The position numbers were made by a program, and so were the translations under genes. DNA of 64,000 nucleotides from Chryseobacterium sp. StRB126. Its GTDB lineage: Bacteria; Bacteroidota; Bacteroidia; Flavobacteriales; Weeksellaceae. How positions within the stretch are numbered: position 1 is the stretch's first letter; each line of letters begins with the position of its first letter. The notes below the pieces were generated by a model. The model was given only the letters and a program-made list of their open reading frames with translations. It was not told the origin of the DNA and ran no database searches. Location: NCBI RefSeq assembly GCF_000829375.1, contig NZ_AP014624.1, positions 2,790,001-2,854,000 on the forward strand, in the 5' to 3' direction. Positions 54,965 through 63,187 of this stretch are shown here, in pieces.

Positions 54965-55349
54965 ATTATTAATAATAGCCCTTGTTATAGTAAGTTTAGC
55001 AAGTGTATATTTTTTCATTTATTACTATAGTAGTCAAGATGTAAATGATGTAAAGGTTGAAGGCTACGTTTTAGATTCTAGTAATTCTCGACCTTTGAGA
55101 GATGTTAAAGTGACAGTCGTAAATGATAGATATGAAAGTAATAATGGACATAAAAATTATGATGAATATTTAGGCCAAGATAAAATACAATTAAGGACTG
55201 ATGATAAGGGATATTATTCTACTATTTTGAAAAAGAGTGCTTATGTATATATATATATAGAAAAAGATGGTTATAAACCTATTGAAGAAAAAGGACAACA
55301 TGCACAAAAATTAATTGTTTTTAAAACTAATATGGATAGAGTAAAGTAG
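54945..55349 (+). CDS. Membrane-anchored immunity candidate for the lipase-like tip
   Basis: A 134-residue protein with one N-terminal membrane segment (KLLIIALVIVSLASVYFFIYY). The rest resembles a CarboxypepD_reg beta-sandwich (VEGYVLDSSNSRPLRDVKVTVV, then KGYYSTILKKSAYVYIYIEKDGYKP) and should face the periplasm. It overlaps B2 by 20 bases in another frame, so translation is coupled. Known T6SS lipase immunity proteins are also exported. The role is inferred from position and topology. Confidence 0.65.
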   Translation: MKQTIGKLLIIALVIVSLASVYFFIYYYSSQDVNDVKVEGYVLDSSNSRPLRDVKVTVVNDRYESNNGHKNYDEYLGQDKIQLRTDDKGYYSTILKKSAYVYIYIEKDGYKPIEEKGQHAQKLIVFKTNMDRVK

Positions 55350-55462
55350 GTTTGATGTTGAGAGTATTGGCATATAATAATTGTCTAATGTTCTCTGCTC
55401 ACCTCGGTAATAAACAAATCTTTTCATATGACAGTATTTAAAAAAATAGTTATATCTACTAA

Positions 55463-56377
55463 TTTGGAATGAATCATTTGAAATCTGGTAATGCATTTTT
55501 TGGACAGAGTACTTATAAGAACTACAAGTACAACGGAAAGGAGCTGCAGGAGACGGGAATGTATGATTACGGGGCGAGGATGTATATGCCGGATATTGGT
55601 AGATGGGGCGTTGTCGACCCATTAGCTGAGAAATATAGAAGGCATTAGCCGTATAACTATGTAGTTAATAATCCTTTAAGATTTATTGATCCGGACGGAA
55701 TGCAAGTTTGGCCACCTGAAGGTGGAACCGACGGACAAACTTGGAGCGATAGTGATGGTAATTTTGTTAATCAAAATGGAACTTGGTATAAAGATGATGG
55801 TGCTTTGATGGGCTTTCTGTCAGGTTCCCGATATCAATCTGTAAATACAAAAAATACTGGTGGAACTCCAGGCTATGATGGAAAGACGATGCTTCCTGAT
55901 TCCTCGTATGATTATACATATGATTTGATGCCGGGAAAACAAGCGGATGATGTAAATTACTGGAAGAACGGAGAAAGTGGAGTGATGGTTTCTAGAGTTT
56001 TAGAAACTACAGGCAGAGATGCTACCGCAGTAGAAAACAGGACTAATACTATTGAAGCTGTTACGATAGTAGTTACAACTCCTAGAGGAGGAGGAAGAGG
56101 AGCTAATAAATTGCAACCTAATAGTGATGCTGTCGGTCCTCATACTACATTTCAACGTGGGACAAATGGAAAGGTACATAAATATGAAACCTATGAGAAA
56201 ACTAGTTCAGGACACTTTAACCCTAGTAAAAGGTATGATGGAGGTAAACCTGATGGGACTCCTGGTGCTCCACATATAAATAAAAAAACAGGGGAATCTA
56301 TACCCACACCGCATGTACAAGGAAAAAATACTCCTGGAGGAGCTAGAGCGGCAGAACCACATGAAATCCCAAGATAA
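55463..56377 (+). pseudogene. Orphan RHS core fragment with Ntox24-like tip
   Basis: A displaced B 3' end. It begins within the core at FGMNHLKSG (cf. PFGLNH in B2), continues [36 protein letters not shown] and is broken by one in-frame TAG (55646-55648). The frame goes on to FIDPDG and the tip. The open frame after the stop is 55700-56377. The tip ends with PHINKKTGESIPTPHVQGKNTPGGARAAEPHEIP, which recalls the polymorphic toxin type 24 (Ntox24) signature. Without a start or shell it would be expressed only after recombination onto an intact B gene. Imm53 follows. Confidence 0.75.
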
Positions 56378-56388
56378 AAAAAGAAAAT

Positions 56389-56682
56389 ATGGAAATAATT
56401 AAATGGTTAGAAAATTGGTATAAACTTAACTGTGATGGAGATTGGGAACATTCTTATGGTGTTAAAATAGAAACCATAGATAATCCCGGATGGAGTGTTA
56501 AGATAGATTTAATAGAAACCTCGCTTGAAAATCTTTATGTTGAATATTCATTAATAGAAAGTTCGGAAACGGAATGGTATGGATATTCTATAAAAAATGG
56601 TACGTTTAATGCAGTTGGAGATTCTACAAAACTTTTATTTTTAATTGAACTTTTTAAAAAGATAACAGAAGAAAATAGTTAA
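56389..56682 (+). CDS. Immunity 53 family protein
   Basis: A 97-residue cytosolic protein (no signal peptide) with the Imm53 signature WLENWYKLNCDGDWEHSYGVKIETIDNPGWSVKIDL. It begins 11 bases after the Ntox24-like tip. A cytosolic immunity protein suggests that this tip acts inside the cell, unlike the other tips in the array. The gene is intact although its toxin gene is broken, so it could protect against siblings with the intact toxin. Confidence 0.8.
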   Translation: MEIIKWLENWYKLNCDGDWEHSYGVKIETIDNPGWSVKIDLIETSLENLYVEYSLIESSETEWYGYSIKNGTFNAVGDSTKLLFLIELFKKITEENS

Positions 56683-56692
56683 ACTCTCGTTC

Positions 56693-56713
56693 CCGCACGA
56701 TTTTATCGTGTGG
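56693..56713. terminator. Hairpin of the CGCACGA type after Imm53
   Basis: CCGCACGAT and ATCGTGTGG with loop TTT, one G-U pair. It is related to the hairpins at 57157 and 59683, which also occur at the ends of orphan modules. Confidence 0.5.
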
Positions 56714-56721
56714 CAGATAAA

Positions 56722-56752
56722 TAAAATCCTCGCATTTTGCGAGGGTTTTGTG
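56722..56752. terminator. Bidirectional terminator
   Basis: Stem AAATCCTCGCA and TGCGAGGGTTT with flanking T- and A-runs, between Imm53 and the convergent HTH gene. Confidence 0.75.
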
Positions 56753-57070
56753 TTATAATGCAGCTACATTTTTATTAAAGAAGTCTTTAAATTTTTTGAT
56801 GGTAAGCATTTTATCTCCCATTTTAAAAATCATAGATCTATCGTCTTCATCAAGCTGATTAATCAAATGCAGCTTCTCAAAGTCCGGTTTATCCTCTATG
56901 GTTATTTCTTCAGGAATAATATTTTCATAGTTCAGGATCTGATCTGTAGTCAGATTAAAAAGCTTTGAAAGCTTCAGGAGTTCCTCTACAGATAACTCTC
57001 TATGACCATTTTCCAGCTTATTATAATTGCTGTTGCCAATGCCGAGATGTGCAGAAACTCCGTTGCGCAA
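56753..57070 (-). pseudogene. XRE-type HTH regulator, 5' truncated
   Basis: A 105-residue reading frame with the second half of an XRE helix-turn-helix (LGIGNSNYNKLENGHRELSVEELLKLSKLFNLTTDQIL) and a C-terminal charged region. The first helices of the domain are missing. The upstream DNA reads ILSAQSREILRNGV behind a stop, so the 5' end is damaged; it abuts the RHS fragment at 57214. It is the only gene on the minus strand within the array. It may be a former regulator of an array member. Confidence 0.55.
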
Positions 57071-57156
57071 AATCTCCCGACTTTGAGCTGATAAAATTCA
57101 GAAAAATATTACGTTTATTGATGCAGATGTTAATATAGAACTACGAAACCCTCAAG

Positions 57157-57184
57157 CTGCCACACGAATCCTTTCGTGTGGCAG
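57157..57184. terminator. CCACACGAA hairpin ahead of orphan module 3
   Basis: Perfect 12-base-pair stem CTGCCACACGAA and TTCGTGTGGCAG, loop TCCT, followed by TTTT. Nearly the same hairpin occurs at 59683-59718. Confidence 0.65.
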
Positions 57185-57213
57185 TTTTGATATTGACCAA
57201 TATAAGAACCCCA

Positions 57214-57594
57214 CTTCAGCAGATGGATTATAAATACAACATCCGGGGCTGGCTGACCAAGATCAATGATCCTGCTAGCCTGAATGGGAAATTATTTGGG
57301 TATGAAATAAAGTACAACAATCCATTAAACCCTACCAAATCACCAGGCCGATTTAATGGTAATATTGCAGAAGTAGACTGGAGAAATTCTTCGGAAGACG
57401 TTCTGAAAAGATATAATTATGAATATGATCCTCTGAACCGCTTAAGAAATGGCTTCTACTCGGAGCCTAATGCCACTAATCCTTCTAATGGTAATTTTGA
57501 TGAATATCTTACCTATGATCTGAATGGGAATATCAATACTTTGAAAAGAAAAGCTAATTCCTGTATCAGGCGGCACTTCTACTTTGGTAGATGA
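57214..57594 (+). pseudogene. RHS component B3, 5'-truncated shell fragment
   Basis: RHS shell sequence nearly identical at DNA level to B2 from 53033 on (QQMDYKYNIRGWLTKINDPASLNGKLFGYEIKYNNP). It starts abruptly at CTTCAGCA with no gene start. An additional A at 57555-57556 (GCTAATTCC against GCTATTCC in B2) shifts the frame; the correct frame continues in the next entry. Confidence 0.8.
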
Positions 57595-59116
57595 TCTTGA
57601 ATATAAATACACCGGAAACCGCTTAAATCAGGTGATAGAATCTGCCATGAATGATACAGGGTATGAAGGGGGAAATAATATCATTGATTATGATGCCAAT
57701 GGGAATATGACCAATATGAATGATAAAAACATCAATTCTATTGGTTATAATTATCTTAATTTATCCCATCAGTTTTCCATCAGTCAGAAGCTTTTGGGAT
57801 GGACTTATAATACCAATATAAGTCACTTATATCGTGCAGACGGAACCAAACTTAGAACAACTAAGTACAATGCAAGGGAGGGTGATATAGGCAAAACAAC
57901 GATGATTGATTATCTTGATGGTTTTCAGTACCGCTATTATGACAATGGGTTAATCGGAGGTCCTGTGTTATTAGATAAAACCAGTTTTGCTTATGAAGAA
58001 CAGGCTTATAAGAGTACACAGGATGCTTTAATACCTGGATCTATATCCTGGAAACTGGATTTTGTACCCACAGCAGAAGGTTTTTATAGTTTCACAGAAA
58101 ACCGTTATATTTACCAGTATAAAGATCACTTAGGGAATACAAGGGTGAGTTTTGCTAAAAACAGCGCAGGAGTTCTTGAGGTTACAGATACAAACAACTA
58201 TTACCCTTTTGGATTGAATCATATCGGAGGAATTAAAGGACAGTTAGGTAGTTATAAGAATTACAAGTACAACGGAAAGGAGCTTCAAGAGACCGGTATG
58301 TATGATTATGGAGCGAGAGTGTATATGCCTGACTTGGGAAGATGGGGTGTTGTAGATCCGCTGGCGGAGAAGATGACAAGACATAGTCCTTATAATTATG
58401 CATTCAATAATCCTTTGAGATTTATTGATCCGGATGGAAGAGAAGCCAAAGATATTTTTAAATGGGATAATTTAGGGAAATTGACAAAAGTTGCAGATTC
58501 AAATACAGATGTGATATATGCGGAAAATCAATTTGAGAAAGATGGTAAGACTTTAAAAACTGATGCAAAAGGTGTTGAAGTTGGAGAAAAGGGTTATGTG
58601 GAAGCAAATAGGCAAGAAATTTCTTTATCTGAAAAATTTACAGATCGTCAAGGAAAAAGTTCCAATACTCTAACAACATTAAGTTTCTATAATAATCAAG
58701 AAAAAGCAACAGAAGTTGCAGAATATATGTATAGTAATGGAACTAATGAATTTTCGAACTCTACATATACTTCTAGTAAAGGAGGATTTTCGGTTGTATC
58801 AACTTTAGGATTACCTTCAAAAACATTTGTTGACCCGAAACAATACATGAAGAATTTTAATATTAATGGTGATTCATTTTATTCTAGTAAATTAACTAGC
58901 CATGATCATAATCATCCAAGTAATTATCTTCCAAGTGGATATATGTTTAATATGAGGGATAATAAATATATTCCAAGGAGATCAGATGTAGAAGGTGCTA
59001 GAGGAAAGATGGATTATCATAATACTATAGATCCAGATTTTAAAGATGTTAAATTTAGAACCTATTTAAAAGGTAAATACATGAACTATAATTCTACAAC
59101 AGCCTATTATGATTAG
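57584..59116 (+). CDS. RHS core (B3) with JAB-like toxin tip
   Basis: A 510-residue reading frame continuing the B3 fragment after the frameshift. The RHS core includes [19 protein letters not shown] and [11 protein letters not shown] and ends FIDPDG. The tip (about 285-510) begins EAKDIFKWDNLGKLTKVADS and contains SHDHNHP (H440, H442, H444) followed by an S467-D468 pair, the pattern of a JAB-like toxin 1 domain. It lacks the shell, signal peptide and a real start, so it is an orphan module. The next gene overlaps its end by 8 bases. Confidence 0.75.
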   Translation: MVDDLEYKYTGNRLNQVIESAMNDTGYEGGNNIIDYDANGNMTNMNDKNINSIGYNYLNLSHQFSISQKLLGWTYNTNISHLYRADGTKLRTTKYNAREGDIGKTTMIDYLDGFQYRYYDNGLIGGPVLLDKTSFAYEEQAYKSTQDALIPGSISWKLDFVPTAEGFYSFTENRYIYQYKDHLGNTRVSFAKNSAGVLEVTDTNNYYPFGLNHIGGIKGQLGSYKNYKYNGKELQETGMYDYGARVYMPDLGRWGVVDPLAEKMTRHSPYNYAFNNPLRFIDPDGREAKDIFKWDNLGKLTKVADSNTDVIYAENQFEKDGKTLKTDAKGVEVGEKGYVEANRQEISLSEKFTDRQGKSSNTLTTLSFYNNQEKATEVAEYMYSNGTNEFSNSTYTSSKGGFSVVSTLGLPSKTFVDPKQYMKNFNINGDSFYSSKLTSHDHNHPSNYLPSGYMFNMRDNKYIPRRSDVEGARGKMDYHNTIDPDFKDVKFRTYLKGKYMNYNSTTAYYD

Positions 59117-59672
59117 AAAAAAAATTCTTTTAATTTGTTTTTGTTTATTATGTATGATTGTTTATTCTCAGAGCATGACAAAAAGAAAGGAAATTCTAAA
59201 TCCTTTTATAAATGCTTTTTATGAATATATTTTAAAAAAAGATGTTAATCTTAAAAATAATTTTTTAACAATAATATGTATTGGAGACGAATTAAAAAAT
59301 AAAAATATAGATTTGGATCTTAGTACAGGAGACATGGATTCAAATCTAAAGAAAAACGATTCTTTTAAGAGAAAAATTATTAAGTATGGAAATGTTAAAA
59401 TTTTACTTGTAGGCAAAAATAATTGTGATATTAATTTTTTAATAAAAACAATTAAAAAAACAACAAAAGTTTACGTAAATAAAAATCCAAATATAAATAA
59501 TGTGAGTTTTTTTGATGAAGAATATGTTTGGAGCTTACTATTTAATAATAAGAATGAGTTAGTAGATTTTTATCTTCCTGAAGAAAAAGATAATGCGTAT
59601 AAAATATTTAATGATATAAAAGATAAAATTAAAATTGGAAGAGATTTTAAGGATATAGGATACAATAATTAG
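59109..59672 (+). CDS. Exported immunity candidate for the JAB-like tip
   Basis: A 187-residue protein with a signal peptide (MIRKKILLICFCLLCMIVYSQS) and a lysine- and asparagine-rich mature part. No family is recognised. It overlaps the B3 gene by 8 bases (ATG within the last codons), so translation is coupled. The exported location parallels the JAMM lipoprotein locus at 12131-15344, where exported proteins follow a JAMM protein too, although the sequences do not look related. Confidence 0.65.
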   Translation: MIRKKILLICFCLLCMIVYSQSMTKRKEILNPFINAFYEYILKKDVNLKNNFLTIICIGDELKNKNIDLDLSTGDMDSNLKKNDSFKRKIIKYGNVKILLVGKNNCDINFLIKTIKKTTKVYVNKNPNINNVSFFDEEYVWSLLFNNKNELVDFYLPEEKDNAYKIFNDIKDKIKIGRDFKDIGYNN

Positions 59673-59682
59673 TAATTTATTC

Positions 59683-59718
59683 AAAGCTACCACACGAAGG
59701 GATTCGTGTGGTAGCTTT
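59683..59718. terminator. CCACACGAA hairpin ahead of orphan module 4
   Basis: Perfect 16-base-pair stem AAAGCTACCACACGAA and TTCGTGTGGTAGCTTT with a four-base loop. The core is the same as at 57157-57184. Confidence 0.7.
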
Positions 59719-59729
59719 ATTCACAATTA

Positions 59730-60730
59730 TTAATATTTATTAGTATAAAGATCACTTAGGAAATACAAGGGTAAGTTTTGCTAAAAACAGCGCAGGAGTT
59801 CTTGAGGTTACAGATACCAATAATTATTACCCTTTTGGATTGAATCATATAGGAGGACAAAAAGGTTTAATAGGTGGGTATAGGAGCTACAAGTATAATG
59901 GTAAAGAATTGCAGGAGACTGGGATGTATGATTATGGGACAAGATTCTATATGGCAGATATTGGGAGATGGGGAGTTGTTGATCCACTAGCAGAGAAGTC
60001 AACACGCTGGTCGCCATATGTTTACGCCTTTGATAATCCAGTGCGTTACATTGACCCTGATGGAAGGCAGAATAAGGATGTAATTATTACAGGAAATAAA
60101 TCTCAAGAAGCACTTCAGCAATTACAAGCTTCTGTAAAAGGACAACTTGAATTATCAATGGATAGCAATGGAAAAGTAACAGCAGTTCAAATGTCTGATG
60201 GAAAATTGTCAAAAGGTGCAAGTGATTTATTACTTGCTACAGTTGATAGAGGTGTTACCGTAAATGTTTCTGCAACTGATAACGATTTTGTTTCAACCGG
60301 AGCAGCGCCATTATTAGGTTCTTTTATGGGAAATGAATTTACAGGTGGAAGTTCTGATTTTCCTACGGTTTCTACTCATCAAGAATTGAATGCAGATGCA
60401 TTAACAAATTTAGATAATCTTAATAATGTTTCTGGAAGATCTACACTTCATGAAACTACAGAATCTTATATCGGTGGGAAATTATCTCAATCTTCAGGAA
60501 ATGCAGTAGGTCCTGCAACTCCCGCAGATTCTTCAAATCCTAAAAGTATATATAGAATGTCTCACGATAGAGTTGTTAAACAAGGGGGAGATATTAACGA
60601 AAATTTCTACAATGCACAAGGACAACAATTGCAAAGACAACCTGATGGTACTGTTTCAGGATCTCCCACCAAACTAATATATACAACTGTAGGAAACCAC
60701 CCTTTTCATACTGTTCCTAAACAAAAATAA
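59730..60730 (+). pseudogene. Orphan RHS core fragment with HExxE metallopeptidase-like tip
   Basis: A displaced B 3' end starting in the core just before [12 protein letters not shown]; the first codon of that region is TAG (59741-59743) in place of CAG. It continues through [20 protein letters not shown] and YIDPDG. The tip (about 220 residues) contains [11 protein letters not shown], an HExxE motif, and a later H in MSHDRVV, a layout seen in putative metallopeptidase tips of other Bacteroidota RHS proteins. No start is present; the TTG at 59840 lies within the core. It is probably silent unless it recombines. Confidence 0.7.
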
Positions 60731-60735
60731 GAGCA

Positions 60736-61131
60736 ATGAAATATATAATTTTAATACTATCGGTCATTCTGTTTTTGTCTTGTAAATCTTTGAATAACCA
60801 AAAACAAATAGAATATAAGATTTATAAAATAGAAAAACTCAACTCCTATTATCTTATATATTGCGAGAAAGACGGAGAGAAATATAAAATTGTTTCAAAA
60901 GAAGCAAATGATAAAAAGGTTAAAACATGTAAAAAAATAAAGATTGGAGAATCTTATAATTTAAAACTTGTAAACTATCCTGATTATTCTAAAAATGAAA
61001 ATCCATTAACAGGTTTTAGTCCGCTTGTTAACTGTTTTACATTTGATAGTAACACTAATATATGTAAAGAACCAGGAGTAAATGGCTTATATACTGCAAA
61101 AAACCTTACAGGTTTATATTATATAAAATAA
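60736..61131 (+). CDS. Lipoprotein immunity candidate for the metallopeptidase-like tip
   Basis: A 131-residue lipoprotein (lipobox FLSC, Cys16) with a small cysteine-bearing beta-rich mature part (YCEKDGEKYKIVSK, KTCKKIKIGESYNLKL). No family is recognised. It starts 5 bases after the orphan module. The lipid anchor places it in the periplasm or at the outer membrane, as with two other partners in this array. The immunity role is inferred from position. Confidence 0.65.
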   Translation: MKYIILILSVILFLSCKSLNNQKQIEYKIYKIEKLNSYYLIYCEKDGEKYKIVSKEANDKKVKTCKKIKIGESYNLKLVNYPDYSKNENPLTGFSPLVNCFTFDSNTNICKEPGVNGLYTAKNLTGLYYIK

Positions 61132-61144
61132 TGAAAATATTTAA

Positions 61145-61183
61145 TAAACCAAAGCTCCCGCCAACGGCGGGAGCTTTGGTTTA
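61145..61183. terminator. Strong bidirectional terminator
   Basis: Perfect 18-base-pair stem (61145-61162 with 61166-61183), arms containing AAAGCTCCCGCC and GGCGGGAGCTTT. It closes the RHS array. Confidence 0.85.
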
Positions 61184-61255
61184 TATAGCAAGAGCCCCGC
61201 TGCGCAAAGTTTGTAACTTTGACAGCTTCTTAATACCAAACGTGGAGTAAAGCTT

Positions 61256-61414
61256 AGAAAACAAAGATGCCACGATGTAGAACCTGTTTTTGCTCAGATC
61301 AAACATAACAAAGGATTTAAAAGATTTATGCTTAGAGGACAAAATAAAGTCGAAATAGAAACCGGCTTGATTGCTATTGCGCATAATCTTAGAAAATTGG
61401 CTCTGGCAGGATAA
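61256..61414 (+). pseudogene. IS1182-family transposase, C-terminal remnant
   Basis: A 52-codon frame with no start: CHDVEPVFAQIKHNKGFKRF then VEIETGLIAIAHNLRKLA. This is the C-terminal DDE region typical of IS1182-type transposases (the VEP-F-xIKHNKGF string carries the last acidic residue). The rest of the element is gone. It sits at the boundary of the RHS array. Confidence 0.75.
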
Positions 61415-61454
61415 AAAACTCCTTCCTTTGCTATCTTTAATTATTTTAGAGTAA

Positions 61455-62891
61455 CTATTTACTGGTTTTTAAATTTTCATACTTAATTTCAGCCTCTTTA
61501 TCTTGTGGCTCTCTCTTTAAATAAATTTTCAAAGATTCAATGGCTTTTTCCGTTTGATGAGATAATCTATAAGCTTCACTCAAGTTGTAATAAGGTGTGG
61601 CAGAATCAGGAAACTGAGTAGTACCCATTTGAAACAGATTAATTGCCTGAATATATTTTTTTTCGAAGAGGAACTTTTGCCCGTATCTTTCTATTAAATT
61701 CTCCTTAAGAATATATTTTTTGTTTGAATCAGCTTCTAACTTTTTTATTCCGGCAGAAATACCATTTTTTTCCACTGTTTGGATAACATCTTTTGTATAG
61801 AAAAAGTTATCTGTTGCATCTGTACTTCCGGTTAATTGCTTTTTAATGAGATTGGAAACTTCCCAATAATTTTCAACTTCTCCGTTTGTTAAAATTACAA
61901 CAGTATAGCCAGACTCCGGGAAAATCATCAGTTCATTTGCTATTCCGAAATGTCCGCCCGTATGCCCAAGCATTCTTTGACCATTTAAAAAATTCTCAAC
62001 GATACCATAAGCGTAAGAACCTTCTTTATATTTCACTTTACCTGTGGAATACAGCTGTGTAAATTCTTTCTTCAGTAACGTGTTCTGTTGAAGAGCCATG
62101 GAAAATCTCAACAGGTCCTCTGCTGTCGAATATCCTCCGCCTGCTGGCGTGCCTTTGGTTACATTGCTATACATATTGTTTTTCCAACACCCTGGTTTTT
62201 CCAATAGCATTGTATATCCTATTGCCATATTCGGGATTGCCTCTTCCAAATCATAAGAATCTGTATCCTTCATTTTTGCGGGTTCGAAAATGTAAGTTTT
62301 TACATAATCGAAATAACTTAATCCAGATACTTTTTCAATGATCAGTCCTAAAACCATGTATCCCGAATTGCTGTATTGAAAACCTTTCCCAGGAGAAAAT
62401 AGTAATTCCTGATGTATGTAAAGCGGCAGATAATCGCTTACCGTTTTAAATTTTTCTTTCGCTAGTTTGTCGTGTTCGGCCCAAAAGTTTCCCATTCCGG
62501 AAGTGTGTGTCAATAATTGATGGATGGTAACGGAATCGGCTACTAGTTTATTGGGGAATTCGGGTAAATATTTACCAACTCTGTCATTTAGCGAAATCAT
62601 TCCCTTTTCTACCAATTGCATAATGGCTAAACCTGTAAACATTTTATTCATAGAAGCCAAATTAAATTTGGTATTTGCTTTATTGGGGATTTTGTCGGCT
62701 ATATTAGCATATCCGAAAGCTTTCTTATAGATTGTTTTATCACCTTTGGCAATCAAAACTACACCATTAAAGTAATTCTCCTTCTCAAGGATATGCAGTT
62801 GTTTTCTTATGACAGACAGGTTAACCGATTGTCCGAAAGCTAATGTTCCCCAAAGAATAAATAGTAATCTTACCAGAAAGTATCTTATCAT
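61455..62891 (-). CDS. Serine hydrolase, beta-lactamase (class C-like) family with TPR tail
   Basis: A 478-residue exported protein with a signal peptide (MIRYFLVRLLFILWGTLAFGQ). The beta-lactamase/PBP4-like domain has the SxxK motif (LASMNKMF), the YSN motif (FQYSNSGYM) and HTGG near its end. A C-terminal TPR-like region (about 390-478; YYNLSEAYRLSHQTEKAIESL) follows. Such proteins are usually peptidases or esterases and not true beta-lactamases. The frame is open from 62918; 62891 fits the signal peptide. Confidence 0.85.
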   Translation of the reverse strand: MIRYFLVRLLFILWGTLAFGQSVNLSVIRKQLHILEKENYFNGVVLIAKGDKTIYKKAFGYANIADKIPNKANTKFNLASMNKMFTGLAIMQLVEKGMISLNDRVGKYLPEFPNKLVADSVTIHQLLTHTSGMGNFWAEHDKLAKEKFKTVSDYLPLYIHQELLFSPGKGFQYSNSGYMVLGLIIEKVSGLSYFDYVKTYIFEPAKMKDTDSYDLEEAIPNMAIGYTMLLEKPGCWKNNMYSNVTKGTPAGGGYSTAEDLLRFSMALQQNTLLKKEFTQLYSTGKVKYKEGSYAYGIVENFLNGQRMLGHTGGHFGIANELMIFPESGYTVVILTNGEVENYWEVSNLIKKQLTGSTDATDNFFYTKDVIQTVEKNGISAGIKKLEADSNKKYILKENLIERYGQKFLFEKKYIQAINLFQMGTTQFPDSATPYYNLSEAYRLSHQTEKAIESLKIYLKREPQDKEAEIKYENLKTSK

Positions 62892-63187
62892 TATAAAAAA
62901 ATTATAACAGTTATTCATTATTTATTATTTCCTTTTGTAGTAATTATTGAACAGGAATCATTTAATTTTGCCGATAACCAATTGTTGTATCCATGGGTCT
63001 ATAAATTTTTTTGGTTCATGCCAAATTGCAGTTGCTGTAAATTCTTTACAAGCTGAGGCTAGATCCACACAATATTGATGGGAGTTTATAATAATAATTT
63101 AATTTCATAAACAGGTCTTCTTGTCTTTTGTTCATAAGTACAAAATTATAGATACAAATACCTTGAACATTGTATGAATGTAAACCA

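Noticed and set aside
61455..62891. Antibiotic-resistance beta-lactamase
   Set aside because: The SxxK and YSN motifs are there, but the TPR tail and overall pattern fit the wider serine hydrolase family; resistance cannot be claimed.
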